From Nigrospora sphaerica (Eukaryota; Ascomycota; Sordariomycetes; Amphisphaeriales; Apiosporaceae), in assembly GCA_018287875.1 (NCBI GenBank), contig JAGVVL010000002.1, positions 3,596,001 to 3,660,000 on the forward strand: a stretch of 64,000 nucleotides of DNA, written 5' to 3'. Below are positions 46,735 through 58,725 of the stretch, in pieces. The stretch's first letter is position 1; every line of letters starts with the position of its first letter. The position numbers and the translations under genes were made by a program. The notes under the pieces are model-generated. The model was given only the letters and a program-made list of their open reading frames with translations. It ran no database searches and was not told the DNA's origin.

Positions 46735-47421
46735 ATGAATTCGACAATATGTACGCAGTGCCGTCAGATGATGCGGCAAAGCCTTCGATCTCGGCTGGCG
46801 TCATGCTCATATGAGCGCTGCATCTCGCCTGGTGGAGCGGTTGCGGGGCGCCGGCAAAGACGATCCCAGCACACGGCAGCCCAAAGCAGCGACATACGCG
46901 CCTTGTTAGAGAAACCTTCGTGGTCCGTCCGGTCTCTACTCCCGCTCTCGGAATCCGCGGCGTCCTCGGCTTCACCAGAAACCGCCGGGGCGGAAGAAAT
47001 CACGCCCCAAACCCTGGCTCACCTCCTCCGACTGTCGGCACTGCCGCCGCCTTCGGATCCCGCCGAGGAAGCGAGCCTTCTGTCGACGCTGCGCAACCAG
47101 CTCTGCTTTGTGCGCTCGATCCAGTCGGTCGACACCACGGGCGTGCCGCCCTTGCGCGCCATTCGCGACGAGACGGCGGCGGGACTGCGGGAGCAGACCA
47201 TCGGCCTGGACACGCTCAAAGCGGCGCTGGCCCAGGAGGAAGTTGTGGGTCACAGCCAGCGCCCACGGCGCAGAAGAGAAGATCTGCAGGGGGGAAGGAA
47301 GAACGAGGCCGAGGATTGGGACGTCCTTGCGGGTGCTGGGGAGACGGCTGGACGGTACTTTGTCGTCAGAAGCGGCGACGGGGGGGACGCTGCGCCAGCG
47401 TCGAAACCCGCCGGCATCTGA
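46735..47421 (+). CDS. GatC-like subunit of mitochondrial glutamyl-tRNA(Gln) amidotransferase
   Basis: A single exon of 228 residues starting at the first ATG of the frame. The N-terminus (MNSTICTQCRQMMRQSLRSRLAS) looks like a mitochondrial presequence. Residues ~95-165 match the small GatC domain: ITPQTLAHLLRLSALPPP, then SLLSTLRNQLCFVRSIQSVDT, then GVPPLRAIRDET. GatC stabilises the GatA subunit in the complex that converts Glu-tRNA(Gln) to Gln-tRNA(Gln), so the product is probably needed for mitochondrial translation. The C-terminal ~60 residues are extra relative to bacterial GatC; they are basic and then Gly/Asp-rich with GRYFVVRSGD. Yeast uses GatF instead; filamentous fungi have this longer GatC form. 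Subunit identity is good, and the gene symbol is left empty. Confidence 0.82.
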   Translation: MNSTICTQCRQMMRQSLRSRLASCSYERCISPGGAVAGRRQRRSQHTAAQSSDIRALLEKPSWSVRSLLPLSESAASSASPETAGAEEITPQTLAHLLRLSALPPPSDPAEEASLLSTLRNQLCFVRSIQSVDTTGVPPLRAIRDETAAGLREQTIGLDTLKAALAQEEVVGHSQRPRRRREDLQGGRKNEAEDWDVLAGAGETAGRYFVVRSGDGGDAAPASKPAGI

Positions 47422-47815
47422 TGGAAGCCAACTTCTCTGCAAAATGGGCTATCCGCACGATTGCATGATCTGGTTGGTTTGGGCCGTTCAGGGCCATTAC
47501 GAGACATATAGCCTTTGCGGCCACCCAAAAAGGGACGTACGAGAAGCAGGAACGAAAGCAACTGACCTGAAGAACACGCGCCATATGATTCGTCGATACT
47601 AGTATCTGACTGTGCTGGTGGAGCACACGAGCAACTCAATAGAGCATGCAATCACTCCAGTAGGGCATATTCGTGCCAGATTGCCAGACTCGTCACGCAC
47701 CGGCTGATTCTATAGTACACAATGGGTATCGATACGACCGTAGAAACGCAAGAAGCAGAAAAGCAAACGCACGCCCCTATTTCTAACCCCGAGTCCGGCG
47801 CTTACCAGAGTTGTC
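47422..47815. other. Convergent 3' region GatC-like / DUF726 gene
   Basis: 394 bp with both 3' UTRs. No gene is supported. Confidence 0.45.
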
Positions 47816-50369
47816 CTACTTTCCCTGCCTGCCACCGGCCCTGCGGTTGGAGTTTTCCTTGCCCTTGTGCATTCCCTCGCCCATAGTTGGCTTCGACTTC
47901 CGATTCACGCCACAGGCGTTCAGATCCAGCGTCTGAAGGTCCTGCTCGAGACTCCCGGCGCAGCGAGCCCGATCGAGCAAAGCGTCCTCGGCGTCGAGTC
48001 GGCGAAGCGCGTCCTCGTCCCTGGTGACCCCAGCATTGCCAACATCCTCCCAGTTGAGCTTCTTGAGAACGATATTGACGAGGTGCTGATAGCGAATGTG
48101 GTTGGTGGCCAGGTCGCTGACGTCGAGGTTCTCGACACCGTGGACCCCCTGGATCTTCTCTAAGCCGGCGATTCCATACTGCCAACTGCCGGTTCGGTAC
48201 ATGAAGCCGAGGAGGTAGTCGTTCTTGGAGTAAACGTTGACCAGGCGGCCAGCGACGACGCTTCTCATGGCGGTCCAAGAACGGACGTCGGTGGGGCATG
48301 GTGCTCCCAGCACGACTGCATTCTCTATGGCGCCGAACACTCGTTTCTCCGAAAGCTGCATGAGGCAAGTGTATATGACGCGAGCACCCAGGCCGTAGCC
48401 TATCAGTGTGACGCCCCGATCTCCTTGGAATTTGTTCAAGATGGCGTCGGCGAGGATACCGCCAGCCTTCTCGGCACGTACCATTCCGACGGTCCAAGGG
48501 TTGTCGACAATTTTGCTGATCTTGATGAGGTCCATAGGCCAAATGGATTTCTTGAGACTGTCAAAGACTTTAGGGTTGTTAGCAAACGGCAAAGGACAAG
48601 GCGGTGGTTCTGGTGACATACCACTTCTTTCTCTGATCTCTTGCTTGGCCATGGTCCATGACACGCTCCTGAGGACGATCTCAAGGGCAGTGTTCATCTT
48701 GGTAAGGGTATCGAGCTCCCATCGGAGGGCATAAGCCTCGGATTGGTGACCAAGGGCCATCCAGGTCTTTTTGGTGTCTTCCTTATCCCTGAGCCAGCCA
48801 CTGATACCTACTGTAAGTCGGAGGCGGCGATCTTCGGCGGGCAGGTCCTGGGGGTCGACCAGCTCTTTACCGAGAGTGCCGTGTAGTGGGATCAGGGCAA
48901 AGTCCTGGATTTCCTTTACATAAGCTTCACCCATCTTGCTGGTTGCTCGAGCGCCGTACAATCCGAACAAGTTACCAACAACAACGGTGCTCTCGGCCAT
49001 TGTCCCTAGTAGTCCGGCTGCAGTAGTGGTCCCGAATCCGAGACCGCCGAATACAGTTCCAACGCCAACAGCGACGAGAGGTGCAGCGAGCACTCCAATG
49101 GGGCCGTTGTTGGTGACCGCGCTCGGAACGCCCTTCCAGCGTCTGGAGCTCCGACCCTCCTCGGCTCTCTTCTTGATGATATCCTCTTGCGAAACTTCTT
49201 TCACGATCTGGGCAAGACTCTTGGCTAGTCGGACTTCGTCTTGTGCGAGTACGCCCAGAGGGACCCCCAAGGCCAACGCTAGGTGGAACAGGAGAACTCG
49301 AGATTGCGGTTGGTAGTTCTCTAGACCAAGGAGGAGAAGCAGCATCGAGTGGAGGATGCATAGGCGCTTCTCCTTAGGCAGCTCACCAAGCGGCACAGAG
49401 GTGGAGAAGCGGTTGTTGGCCTCGTCGCCCGGTCCTATCAATCTAGTCAGCCGGCTGATACAAACAAACATTGGAGCGGCGAGGAAGTGGTTTGGGGATC
49501 CAAAAGAAACCAAGACGTATACTTGCGGTGGCCGGGCAGAGGAAGAACTTACCACTGACAGGTCTCTGGGGTCTTCCTCGGCCGGCGCTACCGGGCCGTC
49601 TGGCGTTGTTGCCTTGGGCAAGATACTGGGCCGGTTTCATCACATTGCCGGCGTTGCCTCCGTCCTTTATGATGATCTCGCCGAGGCGCCGCACGACACT
49701 TCCACGCCACTTGCCAAAATGCGTGAGAGCGTCGCGCTTCAACTCCAGCATGCCAGACGTCAAAACGTCGTTCTCGTCCCTTCTGTTCATGGCGCTGGCT
49801 TCGGCGATAGACTTGGGGATTTTGAGATTACCCCCGGCAGCCAGGGCGAGAAGAGTAGGGGAGTACGTGGGGGCGGAAGGAACGAGATTCGGTTTGGCCA
49901 CCTCCTTCTGGACAGACTTGCCGTCTTTTTCCGTTCCCTTCTCCTTCTCCTGGTCTTCCTTGGGGCCCTTTTCGGTGACCAGAGGGGTCAAGCCGTACAG
50001 GTGGGCGTACTTGGCACTCCGGGGATTGGGCAAGGTGCACGAGACGGCCGTGGGGGTCCGGATACCCTCGCACGAGCCATCCCGGTTTTGACCCATCAGG
50101 TCGAAGCTGTCGCGGAGGTTCTTCTGCATCGTATCTAGGGTGTTAGCCATCAACTGCTGCAGCTGCAGCTTCTGATCGATGCTCAGGATGGCGCCTAAGT
50201 CGATATCGGTACGCTTGGGGGGCGGCGGCGGGCCCCGGCCGCTTGCATTCGGTCGGCGGGTCATGTTGGCGGTGCTGATTTCGTTCGTGACACTGGCTTC
50301 ATCACCGGAAGACCCTGGGGAAGATGAGAGGTTGTCCATGGGGGCAGACCCAAACAGGCAGAATAGCAT
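47816..50369 (-). CDS. DUF726 family protein (yeast Mil1/YFL034W-like), alpha/beta-hydrolase fold
   Basis: Three exons (50369-49553, 49434-48622, 48567-47816) give 793 residues. The N-terminal ~270 residues are hydrophilic, with a KEDQEKEKGTEKDGK stretch. The DUF726 domain follows: a helical region with glycine-rich hydrophobic segments (GPIGVLAAPLVAVGVGTVFG, TTTAAGLLGTMAESTVVVG) that probably contact membranes, then an alpha/beta-hydrolase core with LTVGISGWL, WPMDLIKISKIVDNPW and VTLIGYGLGARVIYTCLMQL. A further segment, GRLVNVYSKNDYLLGFMYR, is typical of the family. The yeast relative Mil1 interacts with a clathrin adaptor; the human relative is TMCO4. The presumed nucleophile elbow reads G-Y-G-L-G, with Gly where hydrolases have Ser. 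ATG 50369 and ATG 50339 are both possible starts (10 residues apart). Confidence 0.87.
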
Positions 50370-53300
50370 CCGCTGCAGGTGCGGCTCGAATTAGGCAACT
50401 GAGCAATAAACTGGGAAGGCGGAGCCTCAGGTATCTACTGTCGTAGCAACGATTGGAAGCAGCGACGAGAAACAGCTTGCGACTGCTTGAGGACTGGAAA
50501 AGAAGCTGGAACAGGAGCTCCCAAGAAGTACATGTATCGAACGATGAAGTGTGGCCGCTGGATGTTCACGTTTGCAGTAAGAACACCTCGCCCAGACCGG
50601 GTTGAACAGGACGCTATCCGACATTACGTCGAGAGATTAAACCGAACCAAACAGTCTCGTTACCGTCTGGTGAGCATGGGTAGGACAAACGGAGCGATAT
50701 GAGGCTGGTGTCAATTGTGTACAGACATTCACATTTTGGCCCCCTGTCCAAAGCCCCTCATGCAAACACCTGTGGACCCATGGCATCGCCCCTGAGATAC
50801 AACGAAGAATCAGTAGAGATGACTAGCTTTCTATCAGAGGAACTCCTGTGGAAATGTTTCTGACTGCCGTGGGAAATGTTGTCCTCCAAAGGCGCTCTCC
50901 AAGGGGGCCGTGGCGAAGCTCCAACTTGTGTAACTGTTCACGGTCCATGTTCATCCAGATATGAGGGCCTGCTCTGGTGGCAGCAAGCTTCGAGTGTTAG
51001 TAAGGAGAGCGCATTACTACCCACTCACCGGGTATACGAGTTTCAATTCCAAATTTCGCATGAGAATCAGGAAGTCAAGCCGATACGCCCAGGTGGCTGT
51101 GGATGCCATCCTGATTGATATCTAGCGGTTGAGGAAAGGCAGGGACAGGAGCAGCAAACCCGGGCATACGCAACCTTGAATGGCTCCAGGGATTTAGTCA
51201 CGATCGCATCGGGCCGTTTGTTTCGGTTCCGCTACCCGACTTTTCCCTCTGAACGTGAAATATTCTGCCGTGCCTCAACCCAGCGGCCTCGAAGCAACCT
51301 GCATCTGTTTTCCTCCGTTCTCCTTGTTCTACTGGGAGCTACGATGGATTAAGTGGGGGTGCGTTAACACCCTCACACCCGGAAAATGCACCATCATTAA
51401 TAAGCAACGTCTAATACACAGCATCTGAGACGGAGCAACTGTAGGGGAACATTTTCCTACCCAAACATACCTCCAGTAGGAAAGACAAACACAAGCCAAG
51501 TTATAAATAAGCGACCATAGCAGCAGTGGCAAAGCCTCGCAAGCTAAGTGGCTTATCATGCCTGTCCTGGGAATCAAGTCCCCCTTTTACGGCTATCTTG
51601 GGCAACACTGGTCTTGGTACGAACAAACGTACGATTGATATCATTTAACGTAGTGCCTGAGACTTTGAAAATGAAGTGGGTATGATAGGCGACGTACGAG
51701 TTCGCAGGAAGAGAAGGCTTCGTTCAGTCCTCTTGGGAGTGTTCACCGGGTTAGTCATATCTCTTCCCCTCGAAATCATAGGCGATCGCCAGCAACTTCC
51801 AAGCAAAGCGGAAATGTGGTACACACAGCCCCATATGCCTTTGCCAGCCGCCATTTTGCTCTTACAATTCGCCGCACGGCTTCGTTTTTGCTACGTGGCA
51901 GGGTTCGGGGTTTTACACCCCCCCCCTCCTTCCCCGTGTCCCTGTGGTATTGAACAAGGCGTTGACCGAGAGGTTCGAATTTTGTCGCCGATATGCTGAT
52001 GTCACGTCGGTGAGACCCCCCAAGGCGGTGGCCACGTGCCCCGATAGCAGGCGGAGGTATGCACGTTGGAGACCACGTGCGGTACCACCCTGGCCGGTCA
52101 AGGCTCAACGGCATGGGTCCCTACGCCTCCCTGAGCTGTCGTATGTGTCCCGGGGGCTTCTGGGGAAATGCCGAGCTGCCATGTCACAGGTGGTAGGCCG
52201 TATTGACGGTTGATCGGTTCGACGACGCCGCTGCAGAGCATTACGGCCGATGGCTTGTAGGCATCTAGATACCTGTGGTTGTATTGGTACATTCGGGACG
52301 GGATCGTCTACACCGGGTCCAAGACCTATTCCGGGATGGCACAAGGCGGCAGGTTGGTGCAAGCGAGCGGAATGTTCTGGCCATTCTCACAAACCGCGGT
52401 CAAATAAGTGGGTAGGTAGAACCCTTATATCGAGATTGAGGACAAGGCTCGGTTACTTGGCAGACACGGATGACGGACCGAATAGGGTGAGCTGCCCATG
52501 CAAGCGGTTGCGCTTTGCTACGACGCAGGACGCATACGCAGGGCACCATGCAACGCAGGACCGTCCGCCTACTTGCATCTCCGTGCTTCTGATCGACACT
52601 CCCACCCCCCAAATTGACTTGCCTAATGAGGTAATTTTCCGCCATGGAGGGCTGGCGAGGTGTTGACGGGAGTACCCAGTAACGAAACACAAGCCGGTAT
52701 GCTTGTGACAACACGCACCTGCATGGTACCGCCGACGACGCGGCCCAACGAAGGCTAAGTCCTCCGGATAATTTGCCTTTATCCACGCCGTGGCTAGAGA
52801 GGTTCTTGAAACATTCTCTCGAGTTCCGCCTCTAGCACGCCGTGGCGTCGGGTCCAGGGTGTGGGAAAAGTCGGATAGTGCCCTTCGGATGGCGCTTGTT
52901 GGTAGACGATCCCAGCTTTTGCAGCAACGGGGAAGCCGAGCAGGCGGGAACCTGCATTGACACGCGCGTGTGCCGCCAGTACCATGGACTTTCGGAGCCC
53001 GGGGCTCTGGTTTTGACCCAAGCACCCTTTCTCTTGGCCATAATGACCAAGGCGGGAAGGGAGTTTGATGTGCTGGTTGCCGCCGTTGACAGCCACGGAG
53101 AGGCCCGCCCGCGACCGCAGCATCGGGAAGAGAACCCTTGTCGCCAACAGGATATCAGGTGATGCGGATCTCCAGAGTTCGGTCTGCACAGGCCTGCCTG
53201 TGCGCTCGGAGGCCCAACCGACGCGGGACGTCCCCCCCCTGGCTATTGGAGGCGATTTGCCGATGTGGCCCACGGTGGGGGACCATCACCATGCGACTGC

Positions 53301-54645
53301 AGTGCCGCTGCTGCTGCCGTCGCCGCCGCCGGCTTGACCGAGCAAACAGACGTCCAACGGGCGGCAGGCCTGGCATGCGGGTCATCGACAGCGACAAGGG
53401 GATCGACGAGGGGGACCACCCCGGTCGCTGCCCTGTCAGAGGGAAGCCCCCTACACCATCATGCAGACATTAAGGTTGTCTTGAACAGTCCCGCGCCCTT
53501 CTGATATGGTGCCCGGCGCTGGGTATCGGGCTGTGACGTTTCGTTCTATGATGCAGTGGGGGGAAGGGGGACGCGCTCGACGAAGTCATGCCTCACCCTC
53601 GCCGGCGGTGCTCGAATGCCTCGGCCTGTCCCCATTTGCTCTAGAAGCCAAGCCGTGCCTATAAAGACGCCTCGAGGCTAGATCCCTCGAGGTCCAGAAT
53701 GAATTGGACTCGGGCGAGCCAACTCATCGGGACGCAGACCAAACTGTTTCGCGCCGCTTGAAACCCCCAAGAGGTCCGCGTTCAAAGTCCCAACTGGTGA
53801 TGGTCGTTAACCCCCACAGAGAAATCCACCGCGGAATTACCAGCAACGGCCCCGAACACCAACATACGTACGTCGCTTATTTACGACTGGGCACTGATCT
53901 AGCAATGGCCGGAACTGCCGGGAACCTGCACAAACCTTTCGCGCCGCCACAACCGGACCCGCCGGTCCCGCATCCTCCGACCCCCGACGGCCGGACCGCC
54001 GCTTAGGCGGCAACCATCACCTTCCCGTCACTCGGCTGCCATGGTACGAAGCACTTCCCCTGTACTTCCGATACAGCCCAAGAGTCTACATCCCTACCCT
54101 TTCCGCACACAAGTAGGGAGCTGGCCCGGTCAGCATGTATGCGTTGTGCTGACCACGCGTCGTAGTCTTGGAACAGGTTATGAAGACGGGCTATTGGAGC
54201 GCGGCTTGGCCCCGGGGACTTCTTCGGCTTTTGGTCGGAAAAGAGCTTGGCAATGTCTGGGGTCTTCTTCCTGAGGTCCCGATAGGTCGGAATTCGTCTT
54301 CATAGGACTTTCTCTCAGTTCGGTGGCGCTATTGCCGATCCTGTCTTAAGGACTGGATAGGTGCCAGCCGGGATTTGCTCCGTAGTGGAAGGGTACGGAG
54401 AGGTGCTGAATGATTATCTCAAAATGTAGTCCCCGCAAACTGTTTCCCAACTCCTCCGAAACTTGATTAGCGCTAATTTTGTCCACTTGTCTGCGTGTTG
54501 TTGCGTAAGCCCCCTTGCATGTGTGGCACCATGTTCGTTCGCATTGGGTATGAGTAGGGGGAAGGATGTATATATTCCATATAACGACCCGGGAATCCCG
54601 AACCACGTTCCAGACTCTGCTCAAACCTTCCCTCAGCTACACACA
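50370..54645. other. 4.3-kb gene-free region
   Basis: No supported gene. Frames are short and on both strands, with no recognisable motif. Base composition is somewhat less GC-rich than the genes but not RIP-like. A TATAAAG occurs near 53660 without a convincing gene after it. The right end is the nitrilase promoter. Confidence 0.45.
54569..54575 (+). promoter_or_regulatory. TATA-like box before the nitrilase gene
   Basis: TATATAT lies 71 bp upstream of the nitrilase ATG, inside a locally AT-rich patch. The position suits a core promoter, but this is inference from sequence only. Confidence 0.45.
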
Positions 54646-55831
54646 ATGGCCAACCGTAACGTACGCGTCGCCGTCACCCAAGGCGAGCCGGCATGGCTCG
54701 ATCTGGCGGCTGGTGTCAAGAAGACCTGCGAGCTCATCAAGGAGGCCGCGCAGAACAAGGCCGAGCTCATCGCGTTTCCCGAATGCTGGATCCCCGGGTA
54801 CGCCAAATTCTGAATTGAAACATGATTATATATAGGTGACGCTGAAGTACTTAACACTATGAAGTTGAACTCAGGTACCCTTGCTGGATCTGGTGAGTAT
54901 GCCACCGCTCGTCCGAAAAGGAAAGAGAGGGGTTGTAGGGACTGACGAGACCAGGGCTCGGTCTATGGACTTTGACCTGAACGTCAAGTACATGAAGAAC
55001 TGCATCGCCATGGGCTCGCCGGAGATGGAGACGATCCGGGCGTGCGCCCGCGAGAGCTCGATCGCCGTCTCCCTCGGCTTCTCCGAGAACGACAACAACT
55101 CGCTGTACATCGCGCAGGTGCTCATCGGCGCCGACGGCGAGATCAAGGTGCACCGACGGAAGATGAAGGCGACGCACATGGAGCGCACCATTTTCGGCGA
55201 TGCCTCGGGCCAGTGCCTCCAGAGCGTCGCGCAGCTGCCCTTCGCCCGTGTGGGCGCCCTCTCCTGCTGGGAACATATACACCCGCTCCTCAAGTACAAC
55301 ACCATGGCGCAGAAGGAGGAGATTCACGTGGCAGCCTGGCCGGTCCTGGGCCCGCACGCCGGGGGGGTTGGCTTGTGGTCCATGTCGGACGACGGTAAGC
55401 TATCCGAAAATACTCACTCCCGCCACCGAGGGTGCGACGCTGATGTCATGAAAGGTTGTGCGACGCTGTCGCGCACCTACGCCATCGAGGCCGGCGCCTT
55501 CGTGCTGCACTGCACGACATCCATCAGCCAGAAGGGCATCGACGCGACCGGGACGACGGGCGCGCCGCTCATGTCCAGGCCGAGCGGGGGTCAGGCGGCT
55601 GTTTTCGGTCCCGACGGGAGACGGCTGACGGAGCCCCTCGACGAGAAGTTCGAGGGCATCCTGTACGCGGACCTCGATATGGACGCCATCGGCCGGACCA
55701 AAATGTTTGCCGACTGCACTGGTCACTATAGCAGGCCGGACCTGCTGTGGCTCCAGACTGACCCGTCGATCAAGACGCCCATTCGTAGTGGAGCGACGGG
55801 TAGGGCTCAGGAGACAGAGAAGCAAGACTAG
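54646..55831 (+). CDS. Nitrilase (carbon-nitrogen hydrolase family, branch 1)
   Basis: Exons 54646-54797, 54875-54892, 54955-55394 and 55455-55831 give 328 residues. Nitrilases hydrolyse nitriles to acids and ammonia, or to amides. The catalytic triad is complete: Glu46 in AFPECW, Lys126 in [14 protein letters not shown], and Cys161 in [15 protein letters not shown]. The segment [17 protein letters not shown] is assembled across two introns and includes an 18-nt exon. CWEH points to true nitrilases, not amidases. Cyanide hydratases are usually longer (about 350-370 residues) and I do not see their C-terminal tail, so the substrate is open. No signal peptide is present, so the enzyme is probably cytosolic. 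Confidence 0.92.
54875..54892 (+). other. 18-nt exon of the nitrilase gene
   Basis: This exon supplies G-Y-P-C-W-I-W of the conserved PGYPCWIW motif. It is bounded by AACTCAG on the left and GTGAGT on the right, with introns of 77 and 62 nt. Confidence 0.8.
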
Positions 55832-56501
55832 GATTGTTGGTTACTAGAGCTCGGCACTACAGCGCCTGGCGATACAGAAGCTTGTCGACGGTGGGCCGGG
55901 GCAAGGGCATCTCTGTGCCTAGCCATTGACAAAACAGAGGAAAAGGCGACCTCACCGAGTGATGCAACTCAAGATCTGGTCTGGAAGGGCAGGATCGCCT
56001 TGTATTTTAAAACCCGGAGAATGGTGGGGCGAAAGCGAGCGGGCGATGATTTCCTCACGATACATCACATGCCGCTGACGCGGGGCCTGTCCGGTTTAAG
56101 TCGGCAAGAACGCTTTGACGATCCACAGTCGCCTTGCTCCAGGCTTCCCGGGACTATTCAAACCCCTGGTACAGTACACTTTGCTATAAAAGAACCCGGC
56201 CAAGAAACCGCCGTCGGCAAGGGTGAGCATGTCGTACCCTAGACCAATGCCCTGGGCGAGTGGGTGCGGGGTTACCGCACGGCTTCTCTGCCGAGACTCG
56301 GAGCTCCGCCCTGTCAGCCGTTTGCTGGTCAGCCACCCCGTATGACTTGATGATACCGTAGTAACAGGCCGTTTTGCCGCTCCCCGGAAAGAGATTGTCC
56401 CTTGTCATCGACTACATAACTCGGTGCTTCGCTCTTGTCCGGACCCAATGTTCGTACCTCCTCTTGTTATCCGTATGTCCTTGTGGAGTAGTTGACCCGC
56501 C
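55832..56501. other. Nitrilase-SDR intergenic region
   Basis: 670 bp between same-strand genes. It holds the nitrilase 3' UTR and the SDR promoter with a TATA box at 56185. No gene is supported. Confidence 0.5.
56185..56192 (+). promoter_or_regulatory. TATA box candidate for the SDR gene
   Basis: A consensus TATAAAAG lies 310 bp upstream of the SDR start codon. The spacing implies a leader of ~280 nt, or a 5' UTR intron, if it is used. Confidence 0.4.
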
Positions 56502-57797
56502 ATGTCGAAAGGTACGATTCTCATCACCGGTCTCAACGGCTATCTTGCCGGCCGAGTCGCCGAGGCCGTATTGAAAGCCGGATATGACGTGAGGGGCACC
56601 GTCCGCAACCTCGCGGCGGGAAAGAAGGTCGAGGATGCTCTGGCGGACGCCGGATACGGAGGCAGGGTCGAGGTTGTAGAAGTGACGACGTAAGTTGAAC
56701 TTGAACTTTTTTCCATACAAAGCGCGGGAGACCCCCGTTCGCTTCAGATATAACACGAGCATATGCTGGGTTTATCCTCCCATCACTCGGAAATGGAAGG
56801 CTGACCGCAAATGTACCAGGGACATTACCGCGCCTGGGGCTTTCGATGAGGCGGTCACCGGTATGTGGTAATCCGTCGCGGGAAACCGCTGTATTCTCCA
56901 GCCGGACGACGCCACTAACACAGCGAAGGCTGCTACGCCGCCCTTCATATCGCTGCCCCGATTGGAGAGGTGATGACGACGAGTGCGCCGGAAGTTGTGC
57001 GCAAAGCCGTCGAAAGCACCACCGGCATCCTCGACTCGGCGCTCAAGGCCGGCCCCGGCCTGCAGAGCGTCGTTCTCATGTCCTCGGTGGCGGCCGTCAT
57101 GGACTTGCCGCCCGAGCCTCGTCCCTATTCCGAGAAGGACTGGAACACCCAATCGGAAGAGATAGTGCGGGCCTACGGCAGCCAGGCCCCGTTTTACATG
57201 GGCTATGCTGCTGCCAAGACCGCCTCGGAGCGGGTGTTTTGGGAGTTTCGCCAGGAGAAGAAACCGGCGTTTGCTTTGACGGCGGTGCTGGCCCCGTAGG
57301 ACGCCCCTCCATCCAGGAACACGGCGGGACTCAGGTTTGCTAACTCTTCTTCCAGCTACTTTACGGGTCCCCCCCTCGTCGCGTGGGCGAACCCCAAGCA
57401 GATCCCGTTTACCCTCAACAACATATGGGCTGTACTCTCCGGGGGCGACTTTCCGCCGCCGCTGATTGGGCACGAGTGCATGGTAGACATTCGCGACGTG
57501 GCCCGGGTCCTCGTCTGGTCGGCGTTGCACCCCAAGACGGCCGACGGAGAGCGTTACCTCTGCGCCGGCGGCGCCGGCGGAAGCCAAGCCGTGGCCGATA
57601 TTCTGAGCAAGCGCATGCCCGAGCTCCCGATCAAGCGCGGAGCCCCGGGCCAGGGCTATGCGCCCGACTACAGTGCGCTGCCCGGCACGCCATCTTTCGA
57701 CACCCGGAAAGCCGTCGAGGCCACGGGCAAGGATTGGGTTGGTTTCGAAACGAGCGTGGTGGACACGGCCGAATTCCTCAAACAATATTTGAAATAA
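56502..57797 (+). CDS. NAD(P)-dependent extended SDR reductase (dihydroflavonol reductase/Gre2-like)
   Basis: Exons 56502-56689, 56820-56860, 56929-57295 and 57356-57797 give 345 residues. The Rossmann motif is ITGLNGYLAG (residues 8-17). The active site has Ser128/129 in LMSSVAAV, and Tyr169 and Lys173 in GYAAAKTASERVFW. These are features of extended short-chain dehydrogenases that reduce aldehydes or ketones with NADPH. HIAAPIGEV and PLVAWANPKQIP are typical of the fungal Gre2/ketoreductase branch. The C-terminal substrate domain has VDIRDVARVLVWSAL. Donor GTAGGA for intron 3 is a weak consensus and places TAG just inside the intron, so misannotation as a truncated gene is easy. The substrate is unknown. 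Confidence 0.9.
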
Positions 57798-58725
57798 GTA
57801 GTAGTCTAACAAATTGCTCATCGGTGGTGGTTGCTGTGATACAGGGATCTACTTCGTGATTTAGCCACCATGAGGCGGTACCCTAGCATCATGGGCCGAC
57901 CGTCGTCAGCTACTTTCCGTATCTGATCAGAAGATTCCCCTGAAGCAAGGCATAGGGCCACTCACGCGCATGGTTCCTAATCGGTTCATGCTCAGGGGTT
58001 GGACTGGACGAAATGCGCTCCAGAACCAAGCCCCGAAACCCTGTTCGATAGCCCTGCCAGAATTGTAGAACAACCAGCCCGAGCCCTGCCATCTGCCAGC
58101 CAAAAGTTGGCTCCAGTCGCTCGCTTCGGCCCTAGAGTGGCTTGTCACTACAAGCTCCATTAGTCAGATGTTGGAGGTGCTTTGCGGATGGCTCGCCGAG
58201 CGATGGTGGTCGCCACCACCGCCCTCGAGGTCGGCCGATAGTACGAAGAGAAGACGAGCTGAAAAAAAAACACCCGGCGACTGTGTAACGCTAATCTACG
58301 TGAAGCCGTTTTGGCGGGAATGGTCTCGCGCGAGAGCGGTGGAGAGGTGCTGGGCGGCGCCACGTTTATACGAGGAAGCCGGCCTCCAACTGTTTGCTTT
58401 AAATTCTTTAGCCTTTCTCCCTTAGCTGACCGTCACTTGCGCCATGGTAGCGGCAGCACCCCAAGAACGAAGGATCGGCTGGGAAGCAGCCCAGCCTGCA
58501 TTCGGTATCAAGGATCCTAGGCCGGAACGCGCTTCCCTGCCGGTTTTTACTGGTATGGGAATCATATAAAGGGCGCAGGCGTGCTTCCCCTTCGACATTC
58601 TGGCTCTATGGCTTTGGCACCGGGCGACTCGCCAAAGCCACTTTATGTGTCCGGCCCTCCAGCTCCTACGCGCCGACCTATACGATACGCCACTACGCTC
58701 CATTCGACTGACGATACCTGTGGTG
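57798..58725. other. SDR-phosphoesterase intergenic region
   Basis: 0.93 kb with no supported gene. It carries a TATA-like box near its right end (58565). Confidence 0.45.
58565..58571 (+). promoter_or_regulatory. TATA-like box before the phosphoesterase-family gene
   Basis: TATAAAG occurs 155 bp upstream of the chosen ATG (58726) and 74 bp upstream of the alternative ATG (58645). Confidence 0.45.

Noticed and set aside
47802..48542. 246-residue minus-strand frame overlapping the DUF726 3' exon
   Set aside because: An out-of-frame reading of the same exon. The DUF726 frame has the conserved motifs.
53560..54006. TATAAAG near 53660 followed by a 100-residue frame
   Set aside because: The frame starts close by but is low-complexity and Pro-rich at the end, with no homology I recognise.
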